A DNA stretch of 64,000 nt from JAIVGV01 sp031425275 (GTDB taxonomy: Bacteria > Acidobacteriota > Blastocatellia > Pyrinomonadales > Pyrinomonadaceae): the NCBI GenBank assembly GCA_031425275.1, contig JANPJA010000062.1, forward strand, positions 1 through 64,000, in the 5' to 3' direction. Under the pieces are notes generated by a model. That model saw nothing but the letters and a program-made list of their open reading frames with translations, was not told the origin of the DNA and made no database searches. The position numbers were made by a program, and so were the translations under genes. Of the stretch, positions 43,474 to 51,846 are shown piece by piece (within the stretch, counting starts at the first letter, position 1; the number at the start of each line of letters is the position of its first letter).

Positions 43474-44496
43474 TCACCCATTACTTTTCTTATCGAGCAG
43501 CTCGCGCAGCAGATCGGGCGAGACGTTCAACTGCCCGATCTTGTCGGCCCGCTCGGCGATGCCCTGGAAGGCGAGGGCGATGAGCTGTTCGGGCCGCATC
43601 CCGACGCTCGCCAGCGATTGCAGGACGCGCGCGTCCACGCCTTCGAACGCCCGCATCGAGGCGGCGATGCCGTAGGCCTTGGCGTCCGCCTCGCTCTTCG
43701 CGTTCTCCGCCGCGAGGCCGACGAACGTCTTGTTCTTATCTTCGAGGGCGATGCGCGAGTCCATCTCCGCGTCGCGGAGCTGGTGCTGCTTCTCCTGCAC
43801 GGCGCGCTCGGCGTCCACCTGCGCCTCGCGAATCTGCCGCTTCTTGTTCTCGACGGCGATCTCCGTGTTCAGCTCGTTCTCGCGGATGGCCCGCTCCTGC
43901 TCGACCGCCGAGTTGCGGCGCGCGTAGATGGCCTCGTCGGCCTCGCGCAACAACTGCTCGCGCGCCGCGGCTTCGAGCGCGCGGGCCGTCTCCGGGTTCG
44001 GGCGGATGGCGAGGATCGAGAGGCCGAGGATTTCCAGCCCGAGCGCGTTGATTTCGGCCGAGGCGCGCAGGCCCGCCCCGATCCGCTGCACCAGCGCGTC
44101 GGCCGCGCGCAGGGCCTGACGCAGCGTGAGCGTCTGGAGTTCCTTCTGGGTGAGTACCTTGATGACGTTGACGACGCGCTGCGGCAGCTTCTGCGGATCG
44201 TCCGAGACGTAGGCTTGCCTGAGCCCGTCGAGCGAGAAGTTGAGGAGCATCGCGACGCGCGGCGCGTCGGCGATGCGGTAGGTCACCTGCCCCTGGATCG
44301 TGATCTCCTGGAAGTCGGCCGTCACCTCGTTGAAGATGAAGGGCGCGTCCGTGCTGGCGACGGGGACGGCGACGAGCGAGGTCGTGGGCGCGTAGTAGAA
44401 GAAGGAGATGCCCGCGCCCTGCCGCACGGCCTTCCCGTCCCGGTACTGGATCAGATAGGTGGTGGGCTGCGACTTGATGAACTTGATTCCGAACAT
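43474..44496 (-). CDS. SPFH/band-7 domain protein
   Basis: A 340-residue protein from an ATG with GGAGGA five bases upstream. A longer in-frame extension reaching 45078 is spurious. It opens MFGIKFIKSQPTTYLIQYR. The SPFH region (about residues 20-190) is followed by a long charged helix (about 200-300) predicted as coiled coil and a short tail. Such flotillin/stomatin-like proteins oligomerise at membranes. No transmembrane helix is obvious, so attachment may be peripheral. It is divergent from the OYE-like gene at 44666. Confidence 0.82.
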   Translation of the reverse strand: MFGIKFIKSQPTTYLIQYRDGKAVRQGAGISFFYYAPTTSLVAVPVASTDAPFIFNEVTADFQEITIQGQVTYRIADAPRVAMLLNFSLDGLRQAYVSDDPQKLPQRVVNVIKVLTQKELQTLTLRQALRAADALVQRIGAGLRASAEINALGLEILGLSILAIRPNPETARALEAAAREQLLREADEAIYARRNSAVEQERAIRENELNTEIAVENKKRQIREAQVDAERAVQEKQHQLRDAEMDSRIALEDKNKTFVGLAAENAKSEADAKAYGIAASMRAFEGVDARVLQSLASVGMRPEQLIALAFQGIAERADKIGQLNVSPDLLRELLDKKSNG

Positions 44497-44665
44497 TCGT
44501 TCCTCCGGCGAAGGCGTGTCGAGATTGAAGCCGCGCGCGGCCGCCGCTCCGGGGCGGGATTCTACCCTAAAGGGCTGCCCCGCAACAGACTCTGTCGCGC
44601 GGCCGATGCGCCCCGCTTCCGCGCGGGGCCGGGAACTCTGATACACTGCCCCGACCCGAAGACTT

Positions 44666-46144
44666 ATGTGGCACCCAGCCGAAGCCATCCGGCACGAAAT
44701 CCCCTCCGCGCGCTGGCCGACGCGCGAGGAGGCGGCGCGCTCGCTCCTTTTTAAACCGATCAAGGTGGGCGCTTGTGTGCTCGAAGAGCGGACGTGGGTC
44801 CCGGCGATGGTGCCGTGGCGCGCGACCGCCGACGGTTTCATCACGCGCGAGAATCTGGACTGGTACGCGCGCTTCGCCGAGGGACAACCGGGCGCGATAG
44901 TGGTCGAGGCGACGGGCGTGCGCGACGTGCCTTCGGGGCCGCTCCTGCGCATCGGCCACGACCGCTTCCTGCCGGGCCTCTCCGAACTCGTCGAGACCGT
45001 CCGCCGCGCGAGCGGCGGACGCACGCGCCTCTTCATCCAGCTCATCGACTTCCTCTCCGTCCGCCGCCGCCCCGACAAGTCGAAGTTCTTCGCCCGCTTC
45101 CTCGAACTCGACTCACGCCACCGCCGCGCGCTCGCAAAAGCCGCCGAAGACGAGAGCTGGATCGACGCCGCCGGCGAGCGCGTGCGCGAATTTTTGTCGG
45201 CCGCGCCCGACGAGTTGATCGAAAAAGTTTTGGACGCGCGCGAGCTGGAAGCCCTGCGGATGGGCTACCGCGAGCGCGTGACGGACACGCGCCTCGCGCA
45301 CGTCGAAGAACTGCCGCGGGTGTTGCCCGGCATCTTCGCCTCGGCGGCCGGGCGCGCGCGCGAGGCGGGCTTCGACGGCGTCGAACTGCACTACGCGCAC
45401 GCCTACACGATGGCCTCTTTCCTCTCGGCCATAAACGATCGGGCCGACGGCTACGGCGGGCCGCGCGAGAACCGCGTGCGCCTGCCCGTGGAAGTTTACG
45501 CGGCCGTGCGCGAGCGCGTCGGGACGGGCTACACGGTCGGCGCGCGCTTCCTCGGCGACGAAGTGATCGAAGGCGGCAACCGTGTCGATGACGCGATCTT
45601 TTTCGCGCGGCGGTTCGCGCGCGAGGGGATGGATTTTCTCTCGATCTCGAAGGGCGGGAAGTTCGAGGACGCCAAGCAGCCGAAGGTCGGCCACGCCGTC
45701 TATCCCTACACGGGCGAGAGCGGCTACGAGTGCATGCCCACGGTCATCTCCGACGCGCGCGGCCCCTTCGGCCGCAACGCCTCACTCTCCGCCGCCATCC
45801 GGCGCGCGATCAGGGACGACGGCCACCCGACGCCCGTCGTCGCGGCCGGCGGCATCTGCACCTTCGAGCAGTCGGAGGAGATGCTGCAAAGCGGCGCGGC
45901 CGACATCGTCGGCGCGGCCCGCCAGTCGCTCGCCGACCCCGACTGGTTCCTCAAAACGAAACTCGGGCGCGGCGCGGAAGTCCGCCGCTGCACCTACACG
46001 AACTACTGCGAAGCCCTCGATCAAGTTCACAAGCAGGTGACGTGCAAGCTCTGGGACAGGGCGCAACTCGACGAGGCGGGCGTGAGCCTCAGCGGCGACG
46101 GGAGGCGCAGGCTGTTGCCGCCCAAGTGGGAAGGGAACGGGTAA
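44666..46144 (+). CDS. Old-yellow-enzyme-type reductase resembling the C-terminal half of 2-aminobenzoyl-CoA monooxygenase/reductase
   Basis: A 492-residue FMN-dependent NADH:flavin oxidoreductase. The active-site stretch LHYAHAYTMASFLSAINDRADGYGG matches the OYE HGAHGYL...NxRxDxYGG motif, and VVAAGGI binds FMN phosphate. Near the C-terminus Cys 442, 448 and 460 retain three positions of the four-Cys iron-sulphur motif of 2,4-dienoyl-CoA reductases; one Cys is Thr. In known 2-aminobenzoyl-CoA monooxygenase/reductases this domain is fused behind an FAD monooxygenase domain. Here that partner is a separate convergent gene ending 18 bp away. Confidence 0.82.
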   Translation: MWHPAEAIRHEIPSARWPTREEAARSLLFKPIKVGACVLEERTWVPAMVPWRATADGFITRENLDWYARFAEGQPGAIVVEATGVRDVPSGPLLRIGHDRFLPGLSELVETVRRASGGRTRLFIQLIDFLSVRRRPDKSKFFARFLELDSRHRRALAKAAEDESWIDAAGERVREFLSAAPDELIEKVLDARELEALRMGYRERVTDTRLAHVEELPRVLPGIFASAAGRAREAGFDGVELHYAHAYTMASFLSAINDRADGYGGPRENRVRLPVEVYAAVRERVGTGYTVGARFLGDEVIEGGNRVDDAIFFARRFAREGMDFLSISKGGKFEDAKQPKVGHAVYPYTGESGYECMPTVISDARGPFGRNASLSAAIRRAIRDDGHPTPVVAAGGICTFEQSEEMLQSGAADIVGAARQSLADPDWFLKTKLGRGAEVRRCTYTNYCEALDQVHKQVTCKLWDRAQLDEAGVSLSGDGRRRLLPPKWEGNG

Positions 46145-46162
46145 TTCTGATCGGCAAGACCC

Positions 46163-47323
46163 TCAGGCCCGTTTCGTCTCAGCCCCGCCGGCCGAAGTCA
46201 GCCCCGCCGCCTCGCAGGCCGCGACGAAATCCGGATCGCGTTGGCGCAGGTTATCGGGATCGACTTTGCCGCTGCGCGTCATCAGGCTGTAGGCGAGGGC
46301 GAGCGGGTCGAGCGGCATGAGGTCGCGCGCGCGCTCGAACCAGAGGCGGCTGTCGCGCGCGGCCCGCTGGTACGCTTCGATGACGGGCCGGCGCGTGCGC
46401 TCGAACTCGGCGAGGGCTTCGCGCACGCCCGCGCCGCGCGCGAAGCATTCGGCGAGCGCGATGGCGTCTTCGAGCGCGAGCTTCGTGCCAGAGCCGATGG
46501 AGAAGTGGGCCGTGTGCAGTGCGTCGCCGAGCAGGACGATGTTTTCGTGACGCCACCGCGCGTTTTCGACGAGCAGGAAGTTGATCCACTTCGAGTTGTT
46601 CGACAGCAGCTCGCGCCCGCCGAGGTCTGCCGCAAAGACCCCGGCGAGGTACGCGCGCGTCTCCTCGTCCGACATCCCGGCAAATCCCGCCCCCGCCCAC
46701 GTCTCCGGGTCGCACTCGACGATGAAGGTGCTCGTCGTTTCGTCGAACTTGTAAGAGTGGGCGGCGAAGACGCCGGCTTCCGATGCGCGGAAGGTGAGCG
46801 TGAGGCCGTGGAAGAGTTGGCGCGTGCCGTACCAGATGTACTTGTTCGCGCCGAGACTCAACCGCGGAGAAAACTGTTCGCGGAATTGCTCGCGCAGTCC
46901 GCTGCCCACGCCGTCGGCTCCGACGAGCAGGTCGCAGTCATGCCGCAAGTTCTCAACGTCCGCGACCTCGGCCTGAAAGTGAAGCCGGACGCCCAGTTCG
47001 CGCGCGCGCGCTTGCAGGATGCCCAGCAGTCGCAGCCGCGAAATGCCGGCGAAGCTGTTGCCGCGGATCGTGACCTTCGCGCCGCGGTGGACGACATCGA
47101 CGTTGTCCCACGTCTGGAAGCTCGCGGTGATCTCGCGGTGCGACTCGGGGTCGGCGGCGCGCAAATTCGCGAGCGTCTTGCCGGAGAAGACCACGCCCCA
47201 CCCGAAGGTCGAGCCGGGCGCGTTGCGCTCGTAGATGGCGATCTCGTGCGCCGCGTCCTGCCGCATCATCAGGATCGCAAAATACAGCCCCGCCGGCCCG
47301 CCGCCGATGACGTTGATTTTCAT
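46163..47323 (-). CDS. FAD monooxygenase resembling the N-terminal half of 2-aminobenzoyl-CoA monooxygenase/salicylyl-CoA 5-hydroxylase
   Basis: A 386-residue protein. The dinucleotide-binding motif INVIGGGPAGLYFAILM opens it, VGADGVGSGLR is the DG motif and LLGDALHTAHFSIGSG the GD motif. The stretch TFGWGVVFSGKTLANL is typical of the FAD domain of 2-aminobenzoyl-CoA monooxygenase/reductase and salicylyl-CoA 5-hydroxylase. It would hydroxylate an aromatic CoA ester using NADH and O2. The protein ends where the OYE domain begins in fused homologues. It is the last gene of the minus-strand catabolic series. Its ATG follows ACGGCTTTTT. Confidence 0.85.
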   Translation of the reverse strand: MKINVIGGGPAGLYFAILMMRQDAAHEIAIYERNAPGSTFGWGVVFSGKTLANLRAADPESHREITASFQTWDNVDVVHRGAKVTIRGNSFAGISRLRLLGILQARARELGVRLHFQAEVADVENLRHDCDLLVGADGVGSGLREQFREQFSPRLSLGANKYIWYGTRQLFHGLTLTFRASEAGVFAAHSYKFDETTSTFIVECDPETWAGAGFAGMSDEETRAYLAGVFAADLGGRELLSNNSKWINFLLVENARWRHENIVLLGDALHTAHFSIGSGTKLALEDAIALAECFARGAGVREALAEFERTRRPVIEAYQRAARDSRLWFERARDLMPLDPLALAYSLMTRSGKVDPDNLRQRDPDFVAACEAAGLTSAGGAETKRA

Positions 47324-47332
47324 AAAAAGCCG

Positions 47333-47452
47333 TCGGTGGTCAGTAGTCCGTGGTCAGTTGTTTCGTGCCGCCGAGGATTGCGTGCTCGCCTTTAGCACGC
47401 CGCGTGTCAGCCACGAACAACGGACGACTGACCACCGACAACTGACAACTCA
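47333..47452. repeat. Inverted heptamer array, GGTCAGT family
   Basis: Left arm 47333-47361 (GGTCAGT and CAGTAGT units), right arm 47418-47452 (ACTGACC, ACTGACA). The left arm continues GTCAGTTGTTTCGTGC, shared with other members. It fills the gap between the FAD monooxygenase start and the acyl-CoA dehydrogenase stop. Confidence 0.88.
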
Positions 47453-48613
47453 CTCCTTCAACAGTTCGCGCGCGATGATGAGTTGTTGAATCTCGGACGT
47501 GCCTTCGTAGATGCGCAGGGCGCGAACGTCCCGGTAAAGTCTTTCGACGGTCGAGCCGCGCACGAGTCCGGCGCCGCCGTGAATCTGGAGGGCCTGATCG
47601 GTGATGCGCCCGGCCGCCTCGGTCGCGTAGAGCTTGGCTTCGCTCGCGGCGCGGGTGAGCGCGGGGTCTTGCGGCGGGAGCGTGTCGCGCAGGTAGGCGG
47701 CGCGGAAGACGAGCAGGCGCGCGGCGTCCAAGTCGGTCGCCATGTCGGCGAGCTTCGCCTGCACGAGTTGGTGCGAGCCGAGTGTCGCGCCGAACTGCCG
47801 GCGGCTTTTCGCGTAGGCGACCGCTTCGTCGAGCGCGCGGCGGGCCATGCCGCAGGCGGCCGCGCCGACCGAGGGGCGGAAGACGTTCATCGTCTCCATC
47901 GCGAGCCGGAAGCCTTCGCCCTCCGCGCCGACGCGGTTCTCTGCGGGCACGCGCACGTCCGCGAACTCGATCTCGCCGATGGGGTGGTGCGCGATGAGCC
48001 GGGTGCGCTCGCGCAACGAGAAACCGGCCACGCGCGCCCCGACGACGAAGGCTGAAATTTCGGCGCGCACGTCGCCGCGCTCGCCCGTGCGCGCGAAGAC
48101 GAGGTAGAAGTCGGCCACGCCCGCGTTCGAGATGAAACGCTTGCGGCCGTTGATGACGTAAGAGTCGCCCTCGCGCCGCGCGGTGGTGGTGATGGCCGAC
48201 ACGTCCGAACCGGCGTCAGGCTCAGTCAGGGCAAAGGCCGCGACCGCTTTGCCGGAGGCCGCGCGCGCGAGCCAGAAGTCGCGCACGTGTACGGGCGCGG
48301 CCCGTGCGATGGCGTGCGTGCCCAAGCCCTGCATGACGAAGGCGAGGTCGGCGAGCGCGGACGAATAGGCCAGCTCCTCGCGCACGACGCACAGGGCGCG
48401 CACGTCGAGCGCGTCGCCCGCGCGCCCCACCGAGTGGCGCAGCAGATCGGCCTCCGCCAGCAGCTCGACGAGCGCGCGGTAGTCTTCGTCCGACGCCTCT
48501 TCGGCGGCCGCCGCGTGCGGCTCGATCTCGCGCCGGACGAAACCCGCGACGCGCTCGCTCAAGCGCCGGTGCTCGTCCGTGAAGAACGGGAGTTGTTCGA
48601 CAAAGCGATCCAT
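47450..48613 (-). CDS. Acyl-CoA dehydrogenase
   Basis: About 387 residues. FAD- and substrate-binding motifs are AFALTEPDAGSDVSAI, FISNAGVADFYLVFA, and the catalytic Glu sits in LRIYEGTSEIQQLIIAREL near the C-terminus. It oxidises an acyl- or glutaryl-CoA-like substrate to the enoyl-CoA and passes electrons to ETF. In this series it fits beta-oxidation of the ring-cleavage product. An ATG at 48613 was preferred to a TTG five codons upstream; the sequence ACGGCTTTTTTT directly precedes it. Confidence 0.9.
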   Translation of the reverse strand: MDRFVEQLPFFTDEHRRLSERVAGFVRREIEPHAAAAEEASDEDYRALVELLAEADLLRHSVGRAGDALDVRALCVVREELAYSSALADLAFVMQGLGTHAIARAAPVHVRDFWLARAASGKAVAAFALTEPDAGSDVSAITTTARREGDSYVINGRKRFISNAGVADFYLVFARTGERGDVRAEISAFVVGARVAGFSLRERTRLIAHHPIGEIEFADVRVPAENRVGAEGEGFRLAMETMNVFRPSVGAAACGMARRALDEAVAYAKSRRQFGATLGSHQLVQAKLADMATDLDAARLLVFRAAYLRDTLPPQDPALTRAASEAKLYATEAAGRITDQALQIHGGAGLVRGSTVERLYRDVRALRIYEGTSEIQQLIIARELLKE

Positions 48614-48620
48614 AAAAAAA

Positions 48621-48735
48621 GCCGTCAACCGTCAACCGTGACAGGTGACAAGTGAAGACCTATTCCGACCTATCACCTGTTACTTGTCACGGTTTACGGT
48701 TTTTCTCCTGTCACCCGTCACGGTTAACCTGTCAC
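48621..48735. repeat. Inverted heptamer array, GTGACAG family
   Basis: The left arm (48621-48655) includes GTCAACC and GTGACAG units; the right arm (48671-48735) includes CTGTTACTTGTCAC and CTGTCACCCGTCACGG. The final TGA on the minus strand is the stop of the enoyl-CoA hydratase gene. Confidence 0.85.
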
Positions 48736-49526
48736 GCTCCGAAGTTGGGTTCGCGCTTCTCCGTGAAGGCCGCGTAGGCTTCGCGGAAGTCGGGGTGTTG
48801 GAGGCAGAGGGCCTGGGCCTGCGCCTCCCATTCGAGGGCGGTGTCGAGGCTCGTCTCCATCTCGCGGTTGAGCATCTCCTTCGTCATGGCGAGCGCGAAG
48901 GAGGGGCCGCGCGCGAGCCGGAGGGCGAGCGTGCGCGTCTCCTCGGCGAGCGCGTCCGCGGCGACGACGCGGTTGTAGAGTCCGATGCGCTCGGCCTCTC
49001 GCGCCGGGATGAAGTCGCCGGTGTAGAGCAGTTCGGTCGCCTTCGCCAAGCCAACGTAGCGCGGCAGCAGGTAGCACGCGCCCATGTCCGCGCCCGAAAG
49101 CCCGACCCGCACGAAGAGGAACGCGATGCGCGCCTCTTCCGTGGCGAGCCGGATGTCGGCGGCGAGCGCGATGCACGCGCCCGCGCCCGCGACCGTGCCG
49201 TTAAGGGAAGCGATGACCGGCTTGCGTAAATTCCGCATGTTGCCGATGAGCGCGCAGGTCAGTCGCGTGAACTCCAAGTGGCCGGCGATGTCGAGCGTCT
49301 GCAAGTCGGCGATGATGTCGCGCACGTCGCCGCCCGAGCAGAAGGCGCGGCCCGCGCCGGTGACGACGACCGAGCGCACGCCCGCGTCGTCTTGCAGCGC
49401 GGCGAACAAATCGGTCAGCTCGCGATAGACCTCGAAGGTCAGCGCGTTCAAACGCTCGGGGCGGTTCAGCGTGATCGTCGCGACGCCGTCCGCGACTTCG
49501 TAGAGAAAGCTGTTGGGAGGAATCAT
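48732..49526 (-). CDS. Enoyl-CoA hydratase/isomerase (first of three)
   Basis: A 264-residue crotonase-fold protein. The oxyanion-hole segments GRAFCSGGDVRDI and NGTVAGAGACIALAADIRLA are clear, followed by VGLSGADMGACYLLPRYVG. The position of the usual second catalytic Glu is an Asp, as in PaaG/isomerase-type members, so isomerase or ring-cleavage-type chemistry is possible. It lies between the RidA-like gene and the acyl-CoA dehydrogenase, each separated by an array. ACGGCTTTT directly precedes its ATG. Confidence 0.88.
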   Translation of the reverse strand: MIPPNSFLYEVADGVATITLNRPERLNALTFEVYRELTDLFAALQDDAGVRSVVVTGAGRAFCSGGDVRDIIADLQTLDIAGHLEFTRLTCALIGNMRNLRKPVIASLNGTVAGAGACIALAADIRLATEEARIAFLFVRVGLSGADMGACYLLPRYVGLAKATELLYTGDFIPAREAERIGLYNRVVAADALAEETRTLALRLARGPSFALAMTKEMLNREMETSLDTALEWEAQAQALCLQHPDFREAYAAFTEKREPNFGA

Positions 49527-49530
49527 AAAA

Positions 49531-49651
49531 GCCGTAAACCGTGACAGGTGACAGGTGACAAGAGCGGAACAGATATTATCTTGTCACCTGTCACCTGTCA
49601 CCTGTCACCTGTCACCTGTCACCTGTCACCTGTCACCTGTCACGATTTACG
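49531..49651. repeat. Inverted heptamer array, GTGACAG family
   Basis: The left arm (49531-49562) begins GCCGTAAACCGTGACAGG and the right arm (49581-49651) ends with nearly the same sequence inverted, enclosing nine CTGTCAC units against three. The RidA-like stop codon TAA lies inside the terminal GCCGTAAA. Confidence 0.9.
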
Positions 49652-50048
49652 GCAGTACGGCCGTGGCCTCGATCTCGACTTGCGCGCGGTCTTCGAGCAG
49701 GGCCGAGACTTCGACGAGCGACATCGCGGGGTAGTGGTCGCCCATCAGCGCGCGCCAACGGTCGCCGATCTCGCGCGTGCGCGCCGCATATTCGCGCTTG
49801 TCCGTCACATAGACGGTCAGGCGCGCGACGCTCTCAGCCGTGCCGCCCGCTTCCGTGACGACCGCGAGGACGTTGGCGAGCGCGCGCTCGAACTGCTCGA
49901 CGAAATCGTCCGAGACGATCTGCCGCCGCCCGTCCCACGCGATCTGCCCGGCGACGAACAGCAGCCGCCCGCCGCCTTCGGCCAGCACGCCGTTCGCGTA
50001 GCCGCGCGGGCGGCCAAGCGATTCAGGGTTGATGATCTTAAAAGGCAT
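49647..50048 (-). CDS. RidA-family protein lacking the catalytic Arg
   Basis: A 133-residue YjgF/RidA fold: the opening INPESLGRPRGYANGV, VAGQIAWDG, and YPAMSLVEVSALLEDRAQVEIEA. In imine-hydrolysing RidA the last motif is PxR, with Arg about residue 105. Here it is PAM, so the deaminase Arg is missing. Rid subfamilies of this kind have other or unknown roles. Its place in the anthranilate/box series suggests a job on an enamine or 3-amino intermediate, but this is inference. Confidence 0.82.
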   Translation of the reverse strand: MPFKIINPESLGRPRGYANGVLAEGGGRLLFVAGQIAWDGRRQIVSDDFVEQFERALANVLAVVTEAGGTAESVARLTVYVTDKREYAARTREIGDRWRALMGDHYPAMSLVEVSALLEDRAQVEIEATAVLP

Positions 50049-50050
50049 TG

Positions 50051-50271
50051 TTAGTGGTCAGTGGTCAGTGGTCAGTGGTCAGTGGTCAGTGGTCAGTAGT
50101 CAGTAGTCAGTGGTCAGTGGTCAGTGGTCAGTAGTCAGTTGGCCGTGGTCAGTGGTCAGTTGGCCGTGGTCAGTGGTCTGTTGTGAAGCATCCGGCCTGC
50201 TTCTCCATGCGGCCCACGCCTTCGGCACATACAACTGACAACCGACAACTGACAACTGACCACTGACAGTT
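50051..50271. repeat. Largest inverted heptamer array, GGTCAGT family
   Basis: The left arm (50051-50178) has about sixteen GGTCAGT, AGTCAGT or TGGCCGTGGTCAGT units; the right arm (50227-50271) has ACTGACA, ACCGACA and ACTGACC units. It separates the RidA-like start from the SDR stop and is markedly asymmetric. Confidence 0.92.
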
Positions 50272-50272
50272 A

Positions 50273-51058
50273 TCAGAAGAGCACTGTGCCGCCGTCCACG
50301 TTGATGGCTTGCCCGGTGATGCCGCGCCCGTCTTCGGAGGCGAGGAGGAGGGCGAGGGCGGCGACCTCTTCCGGGGTGATGAGCCGCCGCTGCGCGCTCA
50401 TGTTCTTGATGGCTTCGAGCGACTGGGCGGCGCTGCGGCCCGTCGAAGTCTCGATGTTGTCAACCGCGCGCGTCGTCATGTCCGTATCGACGTAGCCGGG
50501 GCAGATGGCGTTGACCGTGACGCCCTTCGTCGCGACTTCGAGTGCGACCGAGCGTGTGAGTCCGAGGACGCCGTGCTTCGAGGCGGCGTAGGCGGCGATG
50601 TAGGGCGCGCCGGTCTTGCCCGCAATCGACGCGACGTTGATGACGCGCCCCCAGCCGCGCCCGATCATCGGGGGGAGCGCGGCGCGCGTGCAGTAGAACG
50701 TGCCCGACAAGTTGACGGCGAGGTGGCGGTGCCACATCTCGTCCGGCGTCTTCACGACGGGCGCGCTCTCGGCGATGCCCGCGTTGTTGACGAGGATGTC
50801 CGGCCCGCGCCCGAATCGCTCGCGCGCCTCGGCGAACGCGCGCTCGACCGCCACGGCGTCCGACACGTCGCACGCCGCGTGAGCCGTCTCGACGCCGAAC
50901 TCGTCGGCGATCTCGCGGGCCGCGCGCTCGACCTCACCGAGGGAGCGCGCGACGAGTGCGACCTGCGCGCCCTCGCGCGCGAACGCGGCCCCGACGGCGC
51001 GGCCGATGCCGCGGCCGCCGCCGGTGATGAACGCGATCTTGCCTTCCAGCTTTTTCAT
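50273..51058 (-). CDS. Short-chain dehydrogenase/reductase (3-hydroxyacyl-CoA dehydrogenase-like)
   Basis: A 261-residue classical SDR. The cofactor motif TGGGRGIGRAVGAAFAREG is followed by NNAG and the Ser-Tyr-Lys catalytic site (INVASIAGK...YAASKHG), then INVDGG near the end. It probably oxidises a 3-hydroxyacyl-CoA in the beta-oxidation part of the pathway. The start overlaps the upstream hydratase's stop by four bases (ATGA), so the two are cotranslated. Confidence 0.88.
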   Translation of the reverse strand: MKKLEGKIAFITGGGRGIGRAVGAAFAREGAQVALVARSLGEVERAAREIADEFGVETAHAACDVSDAVAVERAFAEARERFGRGPDILVNNAGIAESAPVVKTPDEMWHRHLAVNLSGTFYCTRAALPPMIGRGWGRVINVASIAGKTGAPYIAAYAASKHGVLGLTRSVALEVATKGVTVNAICPGYVDTDMTTRAVDNIETSTGRSAAQSLEAIKNMSAQRRLITPEEVAALALLLASEDGRGITGQAINVDGGTVLF

Positions 51059-51846
51059 GTTTGCTTCGCCGCGCCGCGCTCGCGCCGGTTGAGAAAATCG
51101 CGGACGCGCTCGCGGGCCTCGCGCGACTCGAAGCAGGCGAGCTGCGCCTCGGTCTCGTACTGGAGCATCCGCTCCAGACTCGACTCGTCGCTCATATAGA
51201 CGGCGTGCTTGGCGGCGGCGACCGACTGTTGCGGCGCGTCGCGCAGACGCTCGGCGAGTTTGCTCGTCTCGGCCGCGAGTTCGGCGTCTGAGACGACGCG
51301 GTTGACGAGTCCCAGCTCGTAAGCGCGCCGCGCGTCAATCGCGTCGCCGAGGAAGAACATCTCGCACGCGATGTTCTCTGGCACGAGGCGCGGCATGAAG
51401 TACGAGCCGCCCCAGTCGGGGTGCAGTCCGACTTTGACGAACGACTGGCTGAACGACGCCGACTCCGAGGCGAGCCGGATGTCGCACGCGAGCGCGAGGT
51501 TGAACCCCGCGCCGTAGGCCGCGCCGTTCACCGAGGCCACGACCGGCTTGGTCATCTGCCGGATGGCGTTGATGACGCGGCGTCCCGCGCCGAGCAGGCG
51601 CGCGAACTCTTCCGAATCGCCGCGCTCCATCAGCTCGGCCATGTAAGCCACGTCCGCGCCCGCGCAGAAGCCCCGGCCCGCGCCGCGCACCACCACGCAG
51701 CGCACGCCCTGATCGCTCCCCGCGCGCTCCAACGCCGCCGCCAGATCGCGCCGCATGTGCCCCGCGAAGGCGTTCAGCTTGCCGGGCCGGTTCAGCGTCA
51801 CCCACGCGATGCCGGCTTCTTGCGTGAATTCAATGTGCTCGTACAT
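51055..51846 (-). CDS. Enoyl-CoA hydratase/isomerase (second of three, PaaG-like)
   Basis: A 263-residue crotonase. GRGFCAGADVAYM and GAAYGAGFNLALACDIRLA provide the oxyanion hole. VKVGLHPDWGGSYFMPRLV carries an Asp in place of the hydratase Glu, which resembles the ring-opening isomerase PaaG (1,2-epoxyphenylacetyl-CoA isomerase). It overlaps the SDR by four bases. Confidence 0.87.
   Translation of the reverse strand: MYEHIEFTQEAGIAWVTLNRPGKLNAFAGHMRRDLAAALERAGSDQGVRCVVVRGAGRGFCAGADVAYMAELMERGDSEEFARLLGAGRRVINAIRQMTKPVVASVNGAAYGAGFNLALACDIRLASESASFSQSFVKVGLHPDWGGSYFMPRLVPENIACEMFFLGDAIDARRAYELGLVNRVVSDAELAAETSKLAERLRDAPQQSVAAAKHAVYMSDESSLERMLQYETEAQLACFESREARERVRDFLNRRERGAAKQT

Noticed and set aside
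43474..45078. Long 534-residue form of the SPFH protein
   Set aside because: The first 194 residues are Arg/Ser-rich with no homology sense, overlap the opposite OYE-like gene, and the inner ATG has GGAGGA.
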